DNA of 64,000 nucleotides. It comes from Tridacna crocea (lineage: Eukaryota; Mollusca; Bivalvia; Cardiida; Cardiidae). The translations under genes and the position numbers were made by a program. Under the pieces are notes generated by a model, which saw only the letters and a program-made list of their open reading frames with translations, was not told where the DNA came from and did not search any database. How positions within the stretch are numbered: position 1 is the stretch's first letter; the number at the start of each line of letters is the position of its first letter. The stretch covers positions 1,131,001 through 1,195,000 of the forward strand of contig OX031058.1 in assembly GCA_943736015.1 (NCBI GenBank), given 5' to 3'. Of the stretch, positions 31,500-43,399 are shown piece after piece.

Positions 31500-31693
31500 C
31501 GCTTCTGTTTCCTGGCTTATTCACACCTGTACTGACACAATTTTGTTTCCAAAGCCACTGACTAATTTTCTCACATGCATCAGAGGTGAGATGCAAAAGT
31601 TCACCGCAAAGAGAGTTCGCCGCAACCAGGTATCGAACCCGTAACCTCCAGGTTACGAGTAAGATACAGTAACCATTGTACGTGGCTGGGCTG
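31500..31693 (-). mobile_element. SINE type S3, diverged
   Basis: On the minus strand GGAGGTTACGGGTTCGATAC (B box) and GGTTGCGGCGAACTCTCTTT then CACCTCTGATGCATGTGAGA. The A-box side (CAGCCACGTACAATGG) is worn. Confidence 0.65.
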
Positions 31694-32470
31694 CTTTTAA
31701 TATGCTAGAGCCTAAAGTTTTGGCATCTTGTAAAAAGTGCATGGCAAGCATTTTCGGACTTTCCTTTATACCTGTACTTGCTAAATACTATCTTTTTTAG
31801 GATTATCTTTAAAAGAAAACAAAAGGACAAGTTGAACTTTTCTAAAAACTAATCAGTTGGCTCTTGCTGTAGATAATCTTTTTTTACTTTCGAGATTTTC
31901 AAATGTCATTTCTTTCTTGTCAATTTTTTGTCATGATGCAGTGCAGAACGGACAACGTGCAATCAGTCTATAAATTTTAACATTGCGCTGTTTAGCACAA
32001 TGTTTCAATTCATGATCAGACTACACGTTCACTGCAGATTGATCGTTAAAGTACGCAAAAGCTACTTGGGTCGTCTATTTGGGTGTAAAATTTATTGGGG
32101 GTAAAAGGGGGTAATAATATAGAGAAGAAAAATCAGATTTTGTTTTATTACTCAATTCCTCTATTTGAATTTCCCCTTTTGGCCCCCCTTTTTCTGCAAT
32201 ATTTTCTAAAATCAAACTTTCACCGATAACATACGGGATTACTTGGTATAGGGTTTAGGTTGTGTTGTAACAAGTTTCAAATCGTGCTTTAAATGGTTGG
32301 GAGGAGCATGAATTCATTTTACGTTGATGTGGGAGGGGCCAGTAGAATTCATACGCGCGGAACGGCTGTCTTTATTTCAAGCAGACAAAATTTTATGGAC
32401 TTTTAGAGGTAGAAAATTTCCACAAAAACTCCTCTCTGATTGGACAAAAAATTAGGTCGATCACTAAATA
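31694..32470. other. No gene; one worn B-like hairpin
   Basis: 31990-32055 (CATGATCAGACTACACGTTC, GCAGATTGATCG) is a faint family B hairpin. Nothing else recognised. Confidence 0.4.
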
Positions 32471-32616
32471 CGCGGACTGCAGCAACAGCACCATAAACGC
32501 AAAATGCAACAAAGGCACCATAAACGTGAACTGCATCGAAGGCACCATAAACGCAAACTGCATCGAAGGCTCCATAAACAAGAACTGCATTGAAGGCTCC
32601 ATAAACAAGAACTGCA
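32471..32616 (+). repeat. 27-bp minisatellite K2 (~5 units)
   Basis: ACTGCATCGAAGGCACCATA and GGCTCCATAAACAAG variants. On its right it joins part of family L (32632-32797). Confidence 0.88.
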
Positions 32617-32631
32617 CACTACAGAGCCAAA

Positions 32632-32797
32632 CCACTTTCCTACGCGACAACGATTACTCTGAATTTCAAAATGAAATAAACGTTTACTAAATAAAACGCT
32701 ACCTCGTGCGAAACACTCAGCTATGATCAGCAGTTTAGAGAAATCTGGGGTTAAAACAGGCCTGATTTTTCCTCAAACGTATTGATAATCAAAGTAC
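32632..32797 (+). mobile_element. Family L, partial
   Basis: CTACGCGACAACGATTACTC, TAAAACGCTACCTCGTGCGA, ATGATCAGCAGTTTAGAG, CCTCAAACGTATTGATAA. Confidence 0.7.
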
Positions 32798-33089
32798 TGA
32801 AAGTACTGTTAGAAGGCGAGTTTAGAATATAGACATAACATATTGCAACATTCCTGTACTTAAATCGCCTCTCCTGATACAGCGAAGTCTATAGAGTTGT
32901 GCAATGTTCCTGCGAAATGAATACTAGTTTATCATCCTGATTGAAGAAGGCTTGTGAAAATATGTTGAAATTAATAAAAACGAATGGACTTTTCTGAAAC
33001 TTTATTCAGTTTCATTTGAAGGAAAAGTTTTATGTGATAGCAAAGAGTTTGATTTACCGTTACCCGTATATGTTTTTACGTTGTATAGA

Positions 33090-34890
33090 AACTTAAAACT
33101 AACCCTCTATTACCCCAATAGTGAGTTTAAAATTTAAGGTCAAGGAAGAAGGCTTGAGAACTTTTGGTCTGAAAAGGAGAAATCGGTGCTAATTGACATT
33201 TTTCCTTTTCCTAAAATGTCTTCCATCCTATTTCATACAGGTTCCATCAATGGTGCCAGATCAAAAAGTCGCTACCTGAAAATGCATTCAATATTGGAAA
33301 GTTTGATTTTTCTTCTTCGTGTAAAGTTTCAAGAAAGTTTCTCCTTTTCAAAATTAAGTTTTCAAATGGCCTCTTTCTCAGGGTTGTTAAAACTGTACTT
33401 GATATGGTATGGTGAAGGATTAAAGAATAGTTTTTGCTTGAAAATGCAATCAATTTTGACAGGTCTAAAACTTTAACTCGGTAAAGAGATGATTAATTTC
33501 TTGAAAGTCTTTACCATTTTATGCCAGGACAATTTTATTGAGAGAGCAAAGAGTTTCTAGAAAGGGACATTTTAGAGTATAGAAGATGAGATTCAGCCTT
33601 TTAGATCACAATACTGACTTTCAACTATGTTGAAGAAGAGGCTTTTCAAAGCATTGTAGGAAAAGTACCAAATAATGATAATCAACCTTTTGTTTGACTT
33701 TCCCACAGTGTTTTCCATCTTAGTAACCCTTTACAAAACCCTTCAGAAAATAACAAATAAAAAAAGAGTCGTCTACATTGAAGCAATTAGCAGATAATAA
33801 GTTAAGAGCAGCTGAAAATGTGCCGTTTGGCTGTGGAAAAGTACAAAACATAGCCGTAAAAAGAGAAAATACTGATGACTAGCTTTTTCTCCTTTTCCAA
33901 AAGTATTTTGAACTTTTTTATCCCTTAAGGTTGTCAAAATTTTGTCGTTCAGTGAAAAGTCTTTTTTTTTTCCCTATTTGTTTACCATTTTATTTGAAAT
34001 TATACGTTATCAAGACTGAAAAAGACTTTCAAAACAAACGACTTTCAATGTTCAAAACGGATATTTAACTTTTAGATTACAAAACATGTGCTGATTTTAA
34101 TGACCTTAAAGGAAGGGAAGGGTATTTTGAAAGCATGCAGGAACATGAGAAAATACTGGCAACGAACATTTTTTCCGTTTTGCGCAATGTTTACAATCCT
34201 ACTAAGGATAAAAAACCAACATCATTTGACGGTTGATTTCATAAGGAACGTCGGAAGATGTTCTTCGTTTATACGATTCTTGAAATCTATGTCTGTGTTA
34301 ACCCTTATACTAGAGTGCTGGATTGATGAAAATGGCATTTTACATCTCGGGAAAAAGACTCGGGGAAAATGCTCAATTATTGCAACTCCACCTAGGGTTG
34401 TTTTGATTGGGTTATTTTACAATATAGCTAATCCGACATAAGATTGCATATTCTATGCAGAATATATAGAATCATCTGCCTTGTCTTCAAAAGAGACAGG
34501 CGTAATAAGCGATTTAAGGGTTCATTTGGAAAAAAGTGTATAATTGAAGGAAATTCTTTCGAGGAAAATAAATGGGGTATATTACGTAAAGATTTCAGTT
34601 CTAATAATGACGGAGTCCTGAACGTGATTATGATAACAATTAATTGCGATACGCTTTTATTCTTTACCTGACAAAGAAATTTCAGACTAAATTGAAATTG
34701 AAAGCATTGATTCATGCAGATGACAAATTCAGAATGGCCCAAATTAGCGGCGAAATTTGTTCTTTATAGGGTAGAAACATTGTGGTAAAATGAAAAAAAA
34801 TGCCGGTTTCCGGTTGCAATTTCCCCTCTCCTCTCGATGTTTTTAAAAGCTTGATTTTCAGAGTCGTTTCAAGCCAGTGGTAAAGGGTTA
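33090..34890. mobile_element. Cluster of ~6 decayed family A elements
   Basis: Worn hairpin pairs at 33165-33230, 33330-33390, 33640-33715, 33845-33920, 34125-34195 and 34780-34850, each with TTCCTTTTCC/CACAATGTTTTC-like remnants. Some keep the outer block, such as AATTGAAAGCATTGATTCAT..GCAGATGACAAATT (34692-34728) and GTGGTAAAGGGTTAA (34879-34890). They look older than the near-perfect copies elsewhere. Confidence 0.6.
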
Positions 34891-35797
34891 AATATTTATG
34901 AATACTTGCTGAACGTTAAGCAACGTGACGACCAAAAGAAGAAGTTAAAACTTTTTGCGTGTTAAAACGGTTACAGATCATGTTATTGCGCGGGAAATCC
35001 GATCATACTCATATAGAAGGAAAGAAGCGATCAGACGGAACCCAGGCCATATACTAGTACATCGGTACATTATACTGACCAGAACTACTTCGAAATGACA
35101 CATATTGTGATTTCAACTGATTTACCTTTTTCTTTTCACGGGTCTCCGGAATCAAAACTCTGCCACGCCGACGTTTAACAATAACCTAGTCATTAATCAT
35201 AAAGTCAAGCACAACTTTGATAAAAGAAAAATAATATTTCTTTGAAAGAGAAAATTTTGTTTAAAGACTTGATGATTCAAAGGAATTTATTTGATTGAAA
35301 TATTACTTCTCACAAAGACAGAATAAGGTTGCTAACAGAGGAAAGGGGTCTATCAGTGATACGTCACTCAAAGAGGCTGTCCGATTGGTTAGTTCTGGGA
35401 AAGTAAATTTACATGTACGATCCCACTGGTCAGTTGTTTATGCGTTGTGAAGTGGAAGTATGTCCGAATGACGTCATGTTAGTAGCTTTCGATTGGCTTA
35501 TAATATAGCTACGGTTTATTTGTTGCTGTAGCAACATGATTATATCAATGAACTGATCCAAAGTATTTTGCATTTGTCAAAAACGATGCTTTTACGAACT
35601 GGATTTCATTCCTTCTAGAAACTTGAAGTTTCTTCTTGTTGTTCTGATTAAATTTACAATGGTCTCGACATTATTTTGTTCTAATGTACTCAAGAAGTAT
35701 TGAACTATTTGAGAGGCGTTTTGATAATGCTGTTCAGAGGCATTTTCAGCAAGCTGCTGAGCGTTGACATATGAAGGCGAGAATGAAAATCTCGCCT
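34891..35797. other. No gene seen
   Basis: Nothing recognised. GATACGTCACTC at 35359 is like the TGACGTCA sites of other elements, but isolated. Confidence 0.4.
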
Positions 35798-35922
35798 TCC
35801 AAAAACCATTTTCTCCATTGCTACTTTATATCGTGTATTACCACAGTCAGCCCAATATCGGGGATAGTGATACGTCATATAAGACAGGTCGAATCTTCGA
35901 AGAATATAACATGCGCAGACAG
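35798..35922 (+). mobile_element. Family L, right end
   Basis: CCATTTTCTCCATTGCTACT, GACAGGTCGAATCTTCGAAG, ACATGCGCAGAC. K3 follows immediately. Confidence 0.7.
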
Positions 35923-35928
35923 CGAGGA

Positions 35929-36346
35929 CGTGAACTGCAGCGACAGCACGATAAACGCGGACTGTAAAGACAGCACCCTTAACGCGGACTGCAACGACAG
36001 CACCCTTTTTACGTGGACTGCATCGAAGGCACCATAAACACGGACTGTAACGACAGCACCCTTAACGCGGACTGTAACGACAGCACCCTTAACGCGGACT
36101 GCAGTGACAGCACCATAAACGCGAACTGCAGTGACAGCACCATAAACGCGAACTCTATCGAAGGCACCATAAACATGGACTGTAACGACAGCACCCTTAA
36201 CGCGGACTGCAGTGACAGCACCATAAACGCGAACTCTATCGAAGGCACCATAATCGCTGACTGCAACGACAGCACCCTTTTACAAGTACTGCAGCGACAG
36301 CACCATAAACGCGAACTGCATCGAAGGCACCATAAACACGAACTGA
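35929..36346 (+). repeat. 27-bp minisatellite K3 (~15 units)
   Basis: Mix of two unit types: GAACTGCATCGAAGGCACCA+TAAACAC and GGACTGTAACGACAGCACCC+TTAACGC, in higher-order order. Both strands read open because 27 is divisible by 3. Confidence 0.9.
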
Positions 36347-36359
36347 GAAAAAAAAAAAA

Positions 36360-36548
36360 CTGGTAAAATTCACTTAACAAACGTTGCTGTGGTAAAACTT
36401 TGCATTATAATAAATTCATTGAACGGTCAGATGGTAGGGGACTTGGAAACTTGTTTACGGCTGTGGTGAATCATGTTGCCACCTGGCCTTCGGCTCTGGG
36501 CGACATGATTCAACACAGCTGTGAACAAGTTTCCAAGTCCCTTCCTAT
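36360..36548 (+). mobile_element. Family P terminal inverted repeat with short body
   Basis: CACTTAACAAACGTTGCTG (body) then inverted repeat 36433-36548 (GGTAGGGGACTTGGAAACTT mirrored around CTTCGGCTCTGG). Confidence 0.8.
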
Positions 36549-36814
36549 TCAGTGAAGCTGTTGCAGTTGGGAATCTAATACACATTTTCAGATCCTATTG
36601 ATGCACATGTGGTATTTCCGCTGACCTTTGAGCACCACATTCTTTGGCCTTGACCCTTCCAAGGTATGACCTATTAGAACGTACACAGAGACATATTGAA
36701 GAGTCAACGAAATGTTGATATTTCCTGTGTACCTATTCATTATACAGCCGGGGAAAACGTGCTGTACATCAATCACGCTCTAGTACATCCAAGGGTCATC
36801 CAATACCGTATAGA
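36549..36814. other. No gene seen
   Basis: Nothing recognised. Confidence 0.4.
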
Positions 36815-37032
36815 TTTTTAACGCTTTGCCAAAAAGTCTTGTTTTTTTAACAACCATGAGAAAGAAGCCCTTTGAAAACATGGTGGGAAAAGGTAACCAG
36901 CACTTTCTTCTGTTCCTATACTTTTTTTCATTATTTCATAATGATGTAAAACGCATGCTTTGGGACAAGTTAAATTGGTACCACAATGTGTTCATTCTGG
37001 TTTCAAAAATTTGTAGCTTGGAGAGAGTTAAG
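36815..37032 (+). mobile_element. Family A, collapsed hairpin
   Basis: TTAACGCTTTGCCAAAAAGT on the left, GGAGAGAGTTAA on the right. The arm GAAAACATGGTGGGAAAAGG jumps to TAACCAGCACTTTC, losing AGAAAATGCTGG. Confidence 0.75.
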
Positions 37033-37093
37033 ATATTTGATGGGATTTCGTGAGCTAATTTACCCTTCAGCACAAAATATTCTAGTGTTAGAA

Positions 37094-37328
37094 ATGCTTT
37101 GTGGAAGGGGGTGGGACTTAATGCATCTGCGAAAAGTATCTGTGCAGGCTGACCCGGCCCGACATTTTTCGCTGTTGGTTGATTTTCTGTATGTCAAAGG
37201 AACAGTTTGCCTAATGATATTGACGGTTTTTGGACAGACTGGATCTTACGGGTCCGTAATCACGTGATGACTTGCTTGATATAATGTAGGATGGAGATGT
37301 ATTAAGCTCCCTTTTGAGAGAGCATGTT
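37094..37328 (+). mobile_element. Family D, hairpin partly deleted
   Basis: GACTTAATGCATCTGCGAAA, GTGCAGGCTGACCCGGCCCG (one arm only), TGTATGTCAAAGGAACAG, right end GCTCCCTTTTGAGAGAGCAT. Confidence 0.75.
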
Positions 37329-38057
37329 TCAATAATCTATTTGAAGAATATTGGAAAAAGGAGTGGTTACTTGTTTCAACCATTTGTTTTCCTTCATGTT
37401 TTACAAATAATGTTTATATAAAAGAACGCATTTCCTTTCTTTAGATTCAGTTTTATGGAATAGTTAAATGGTTTGGTGTAATATCAGAATTTGTGACGCG
37501 AATGGGGTGTTATAACTCGGTTGTTTAAAAAGAAATCCGAGGGAATAAAATTATGAATACATTTACGTATATTTTGACAAAAGGATAAAGCAAGTGATTT
37601 CTCCAGAGGCCTCATCGTTTTTCATAGTTAAGTCTACTCATTAGGCAGATCCTGATCTACATTTGCCTAAAAAACAAGTATGAATTTTTAAAAGGCTCTT
37701 TAAAGGTTTCGATTATATCAATGTCGCCAGCCAATAAGAAAAAGCAAATAATAAAAATAACCTTAAGTCCGTAATCTGACACACAAAAAAAAACTTCATA
37801 ACAAAAAAAAAAAATTACGTATGCTCTGAATGTCTCTATACTTTCAATTTTATTTCAACTTTATTTCTACTATATATTAATACAATTTACTGAATATAAA
37901 CAGTTGCAAACAATTACATTTGTTACATATGTAGAAAATGATGTTTGTATATTATGTAGAAAGTGGAAATAATGTTTATAAAAAAAGTCTACTCATAGGC
38001 ACTCGGCTTCCATGACCCTCACAACTTAACATTTATTTCTGTATATCTTACATACTT
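37329..38057. other. No gene seen
   Basis: AT-rich with A-runs near 37788 and 37805. Nothing recognised. Confidence 0.45.
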
Positions 38058-38306
38058 GAAGGTTTCGCAGCGGCCATGTTTTAAAGCAATGGAAGTCCTT
38101 AATCAGGTTTTTATTTACACTGGCTCCTGAATCATCTCTAAGGCGCTGGCCGATACGGGTACCAGGATAGTAAACATGTACTTCTTGCTAAATTCTTCTG
38201 GTACATGTATTGGCCGGCGTAAATGACATTTCGGGAGCCAGCGTGAACCGAAACCTGATTAAGGACTTCCGTTGATTTAAAACAGGGCCACTGCGAAACC
38301 TTCCAG
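38058..38306. repeat. Long inverted repeat (~250 bp)
   Basis: AAGGTTTCGCAGCGGCCATG and GAAGTCCTTAATCAGGTTTT pair with AAACCTGATTAAGGACTTCC and GGCCACTGCGAAACCTTCC. CTGGCTCCTGAA also pairs inside. A fold-back element of unknown family. Confidence 0.82.
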
Positions 38307-38594
38307 TAAATATGATCTGCAGAAATAGAGGAAATAACGTACAAAAATAAAAGATAGAGAAGCCGATACACCATGATCTGCAGTAAGATGCGATGAGCTC
38401 TCTGATGGAGGAATGGAATTTCGGTGACCAAGGTCACAGTTCGACGTCCTCGGAAACCCGTGAGTTACGGTGATAAGCTTATGGTTTTCTTAAACACAGC
38501 TATAAAATACAGGATCTTCTTAATAACATGTCTGTTTCATGTCTGAGACCTTATTCATGCCAAACTATACCCTTTACACGAGGACTGAGTTACC
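38307..38594. other. No gene seen
   Basis: Nothing recognised. Confidence 0.4.
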
Positions 38595-38803
38595 TTAACC
38601 CTTGTCCTGCTAAATAACTAAATATGGAATTTTGAATTCTATAGTAAAATCCTTACGATCGCAATTTCAAAGTTATGTGTTGGGGAATAATATCCCTTTA
38701 GCGGACTGTGTAGATCAAGATCAGTCTGCACAGAATGTGCAGTCTGATCTTGATCTACACTGTCCGATAAAGGTCAGTGAGTCGATTAGCTGCCTAGGGG
38801 AAA
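38595..38803 (-). mobile_element. Family B, nearly complete
   Basis: TTAACCCTTGTCCTGCTAAA on the left; hairpin 38702-38766; right AAAGGTCAGTGAGTCGATTA, GCTGCCTAGGGG (final TTAA lost). Confidence 0.88.
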
Positions 38804-38971
38804 AGTGCGTCTCTTAAAGAAACCATACTGCTATATCTACTAGATTTCAGACTTGTTCTTTCCTTTTCTTTTTTTTACTTTAACGCAAAAATTCATTGGA
38901 AAGTACCATAACACTCTATACAAACTATATCCTTTTTCCTTGTCTTATTTTCCCATTATTTATGGTCGTAC

Positions 38972-39200
38972 TTAAATCTTTACCAGACGACAAAATTTCA
39001 GCCTTGTCCAAATTGAAAGCATTTGCAGACGACTATTTCAATGTGGCTCAAACAATACAATTATTTTTTGATGGAGTAGAAAACGTTTTGGGAAAAGAAG
39101 AAAATGCTGGTTACCAGAATTTTCCTTCTGTCCCAAAATGTTTTCCAAAGGCTTCTTTCCCAGGGTCCTTAAAAGTCGTACTTGTATGGTAAAGGGTTAA
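38972..39200 (-). mobile_element. Family A, complete, sharing TTAA with family O
   Basis: TTAAATCTTTACCAGACGAC to GTATGGTAAAGGGTTAA. The hairpin 39069-39150 is partly worn (TTACCAGAATTTTCC). Its right TTAA 39197-39200 opens the next element. Confidence 0.88.
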
Positions 39201-39744
39201 AGGTGGCCCTTCAGATTTTGGGACGAAAATTTTACAAAAGTGCAAAAAAATCATCCTTATACTCCTAAGGCTTTTTAATTTTCATTCATAAAACCCCAGT
39301 AGTCGAAAACCGTCCGACAACACGAGAAATTAGAGATTTACTACAGCCCAGGTTGACAACAACGGGAGACACATTCTATTTTTAGATGATCAATTCGCTC
39401 ATTTACTTACAGGAATACACACAAGAAGCTTCAAACATAGCGTCCGAAGAAGATATCATGGAAAATAATTATTACATATTTGTTATGATAGGGAATTTAA
39501 GCGTTATGAGTCACGTGCCAGTCACTTGACATTCCCACAATGCTTTATTGATTTTTGGCGTGAAATCTAAAAATAGCTTAGGAGGCTACGTAGCCTTTTA
39601 AGGGAATAACATCAAAAAAATTTTTTTTTCTAATTTTATGAATCTTAATTATTGATGATTTGTATTATTTTTTCATATGAATTTCAGTGATATATATATT
39701 TTTTAATTTGGTGAGATGTAAAAATTCTAAATACCCACCTTTAA
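39197..39744 (+). mobile_element. Family O, complete
   Basis: TTAAAGGTGGCCCTTC to ATACCCACCTTTAA, about 548 bp. Landmarks TTTTGGGACGAAAATTTTAC, GAAGCTTCAAACATAGCGTC, CACGTGCCAGTCACTTGACA, GGTGAGATG. TIR GGTGG..CCACC inside TTAA. No coding capacity. Confidence 0.8.
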
Positions 39745-39875
39745 GCCATGACATGATGACCATGAATCAACTATCAATCGGAGATTGCAGAAGAAAAATT
39801 ACACGTATCTTTGTTACCAATGTAATTTGTACTCTTATAACGATATTTTGTTTCCCAATTTTGGGGTTTACATAA

Positions 39876-40020
39876 TTGGCTTGCAACACGCGAAAAGGGG
39901 CTTTCGAACATCCGCGTAAAGTGTCGTCTCGGATTATCCAGTGCAATCCGCACAGGCTGATCCGAAACGACACTTTCCGTTTTTATGTAATTTTCTCTAT
40001 CACGAAAATCTACTATAGGA
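39876..40020 (+). mobile_element. Family C hairpin element
   Basis: TTGCAACACGCGAAAAGGGG terminus, hairpin 39914-39980 (GTGTCGTCTCGGATTATCCA, mirrored), then TCTCTATCACGAAAATCTAC. Confidence 0.75.
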
Positions 40021-40027
40021 TAAAATC

Positions 40028-40467
40028 TAATGTATTATTTCATGCTTTCCGGTAGGATATCGAGAAATAGCAGTGAAAATATTTTTCGATCTTACACTGG
40101 TACCACCAGTGAAAATACCGATTTTCACGTTCTTGTTGCCTAGGTAAATTGCGCGTGCCTAACAACCAGATGGGAAATATGACGTCATATACCTTATATT
40201 TCTCGCGCTTGACGTAACGTTGCTATGCGGGAGGGGTACGCCACGGGGAATAAGGGAAAAGAACTGTACTGAATTTTGATAAAGCTCCTCCCAGAAAGGG
40301 TTAAAAGCATGAAATAAATAGAATATTTATTTCTTTCGGTGAAAGATCGAAATTTTTTTCATCTCGTTAACACCATCGGTAATATTTTCACTCGTGGCTG
40401 CGCCACTCGTGAAAATATTACCGATGGTGTTCGATCTTTCACAGGAAAAAATAAATATCCTCTATTA
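40028..40467 (+). mobile_element. Family H, complete
   Basis: TTTCATGCTTTCCGGTAGGA, GCGCGTGCCTAACAACCAGA, ATGACGTCAT, GGGAGGGGTACGCCACGGGG, then terminal palindrome 40338-40445 (AAAGATCGAAATTTTTTTCA ... CACTCGTGGCTGCGCCACTC ... mirror). A second copy lies at 50305. Confidence 0.82.
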
Positions 40468-41439
40468 TGTTTTTGTTACACTCTATTTCTCCAACAAAGA
40501 GGGTTTCTACGTTGCCTAGGTTATTTAGAGCTCAGAGTTTATTATTTGCAGCCTCCTTTCCTTGATTGGCAGAGTATTCTTTACATTCAACAAACGTTTA
40601 AAAATGGGAGGGGGTCTTTATCCTGCGTAGATCTGTGGCATAGAGTTCCACTCGAAACCTCTATAAATGGTCACGTTAAATGATCGTGAATATATAGGCA
40701 AGCGCTACTAAAAGCGCCATATTCATTGCAAAGTAAGGTCTATTTTAGTCATTATAACATTTGAAAAAAATGCGATTTTTACAATTTTTTTTTTCACCGC
40801 ATGTGGGGTGGCGCCGCAATTTTATTCGCGTTGAAAAGTGACTGAGGAAGCCATATTGTTTACTATATGTCTTTTTTAACACACATGTAAAAATACGGTA
40901 CTTTCATTATCAAATCGAGCTCGTACCAATTTTTTTTTTTTTCAATATGGATTGGTTTCTTGTTTATAACATGTAAAATACCGTACTTTCAATGGCAGAT
41001 CGATAAAAACCAGATCGTATATCCTAGATGGCCCAGATTTTTAAATATTTGTCATGTAGTATCAACATGTGGACATCTACGAAGTTTGTTCAAGTAATAC
41101 CCTTGGCGTGAAAAAAATAACCTCTGTATTATGAAGAAGTAAGCACTTCCCAAATCATACAAAAGTAACACGACCATTTCTCCAGAGACGTACAAAAAAT
41201 AATCGTCATCTCTCAAGTAATATCTAAATAGGCCCTCGATACCAATGTGCGATTCTGGAGAAACTTTTGTGTGACAATTGTCATTGCAGGTCAAGCCTTA
41301 TAGAAGATCCGTGTTGGGGTTTTCCGAGATTAGCAATTGGAGCCTATCGATCTTTTAATTAAAAACTAATCGACAAAATACTTTTATTTATCATCAGGAA
41401 AAGAGAAGTATTCATTGATTCACCGATTCACTCACCGAT
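40468..41439. other. No gene seen
   Basis: AT-rich with T-runs. Nothing recognised. Confidence 0.45.
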
Positions 41440-41572
41440 AAATGAATGAATGAATGAATGAATGAGTGAGTGGGTGAGTGAGTGAGTGAGTGAATGAATG
41501 AATGAATGAATGAATGAATGAATGAATGAATTAATTAATCATTCATTCATTCATTCATTCATTCATTCATTC
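41440..41572. repeat. Inverted tetranucleotide microsatellite
   Basis: (AATG)n with a (GTGA)n middle, then after TTAATTAATC the complement (ATTC)n. The two tracts can fold on each other (41491-41528 against 41540-41571). Confidence 0.92.
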
Positions 41573-42054
41573 GTTTCTTTTCCCATTTGTTCATATGTCA
41601 GGTATACCTATTTTTCTACTGTAAGTTTTAAAAACCTTTTTTTTTTTTCTCATTACCATAAAAGCACTTCATTTCTGTCATTTTCCATACAAATAATTCA
41701 TCAAGCTGTTTTAGATCTGGTATATTAGGCTTTTTGTATTGACTGTAAGATCGCTTGGAACACTGATTAAGCGGTTTCAAGAAGTGGGCGCAATAGATGG
41801 ATCCGTAAAGCAATATATAGGATTCACCTGCTATCTTGATTAAATGGTTTTTAAAGCATTTTATGACATAAAACCTACTCTGTCAGTGTTTAAAAAGTTC
41901 AACATGAAGAAAAACTCCGTAATTTCCAGTGTTTTTGCTGCAAAAATTTCTATCTATATTTTAATCCTAAATCAACTTTTGGACCCCAATGAAAATAAGC
42001 AGTCTTTTTTAAGATTTAGAAAAAATATTAGAAGCTGCAGAAACGAAATCTTGC
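41573..42054. other. No gene seen
   Basis: Nothing recognised. Confidence 0.4.
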
Positions 42055-42286
42055 TTAACCTTTTTACCAAACAATCCTTGGTTTTTACGACTTTTAGATG
42101 GAAGGCTTTTGAAAACATTGTGGGAAAAGGAGAAAATGTTGGTAACCAGCATTTTCTCCTTTACCAACAATGTTTTCTACCCCACTGGAAACAAATTTTA
42201 ATTTTTTTGAGTTGGGTTTATTTTGTCGTCTGACAGTGCTTTCAATTTGGACCAGTCTAACATTTTGTCCTTTGGTAGGGAGTTAA
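42055..42286 (+). mobile_element. Family A, complete
   Basis: TTAACCTTTTTACCAAACAA to CTTTGGTAGGGAGTTAA. In the hairpin 42109-42176, CTCCTTTACCAACAATG differs from the other arm. Confidence 0.9.
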
Positions 42287-42632
42287 AGCCACTTTTATAT
42301 CGAGGACCAAACTCTTGTTTATCATGCAACATTCCGATCACCTTCTCGACAGATTTTGTAAGATGTTTTGACAGAATAATAAGCCCTAAATTTGACAGTG
42401 TCTGTTGGTTTGACATAGGCACGAACAGTATGTTGATGAAATAATTATATCTGATTTTTTTGTTCATTTCCTCTCCGATGTGTTTTAATCTTTTTGTCGG
42501 AAATTTTGTGTCGTGCTTGTCGACTTTTGGTAGGAAGATGCTAGATTTATCATGCATTTTGTTGACGATTGTTACCTCAAACATCAGTTGAGTCACTGGT
42601 CTTTATATCACATTCTTTGCTATCAGTGTGCT
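42287..42632. other. No gene seen
   Basis: Open frames on both strands overlap here but no domain is recognised. Confidence 0.4.
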
Positions 42633-42908
42633 GAGCCCCGGTGGCTCAGTCAATAGCCTACAGGAATTGAGAATAAGGGGTCGTGGGTTCGATCTCTGGC
42701 TCGGCCAATTTCTTTCTGCGACGATTGATGATAGTCAGTGCGACAGGATTCATTCCTCTCCCATTGCTGACCAACATTTCGACGATGGTTATGTGGGAAA
42801 GTAGCCAATTGCTTGGAAAGAATATTATGCGGAGCACTGGTAAAAGAGACTCCATGAAAGCATGAATAGGTGCACTGATCGCGATATAATTAAAGTAATG
42901 TTGAAATC
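42633..42908 (+). mobile_element. SINE type S2
   Basis: GAGCCCCGGTGGCTCAGTCA (A box), GGGTTCGATCTCTGGCTCGG (B box), GATTGATGATAGTCAGTGCG, GACAGGATTCATTCCTCTCC, GACTCCATGAAAGCATGAAT, a tail near AAAGTAATGTTGAAATC. Confidence 0.87.
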
Positions 42909-43097
42909 AATCATTCATTGTTTTCGGTATAATACAGGAATTATAAAGGATCATACATGAGTGAAAAATAAAAAATCTTACATACGTGTTTCTAATATTA
43001 TGTTATCATTTTTATTAAAATCGTTGACTAAATGCTGGTATTGATACTGATTGAAATACTATGGAGGCCAGTAGGTGCCATGCTATACATTTTTTTT

Positions 43098-43289
43098 TAA
43101 TTTCGAAATAACGAAATCCTAAGTCGTTCAGACGAAACACTATCTCGCAAAAACGAAATACGAAAACTTCTAAAACGAAATGCTATTCCGAGAAAACGAA
43201 ATACTCAATCGTTAAAACGAAATGCTATTTCGAGAAAACGAAATACTCAATCGTTAAAACGAAATGCTATTTCGAGAAAACGAAATTAG
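43098..43289 (+). repeat. 42-bp minisatellite of ACGAAAT-type units
   Basis: TCGTTAAAACGAAATGCTAT + TTCGAGAAAACGAAATACTCAA repeats, with worn units at the left. Each unit contains short inverted ATTTCG/CGAAAT pairs. Confidence 0.85.
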
Positions 43290-43399
43290 CATGTTTGGAA
43301 CACTAGCTTGCCATCGTATAGAGACTGTGTCATCGCTTATTCTATGTTGTCAAGACAGAAGATGACTAATAAGTGTTCGAACAGAACCTTTTTGTTTTA

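Noticed and set aside
36009-36380. Long open frames on both strands with 9-residue repeats (DCNDSTLNA type)
   Set aside because: They come from a 27-bp minisatellite whose period is a multiple of three. Frames are open on both strands and the same unit occurs at two other loci without a conserved frame or start.
42198-42596. 132-codon minus-strand frame with overlapping plus-strand frame
   Set aside because: It runs into a family A element and has no recognisable domain. Frames on both strands suggest chance.
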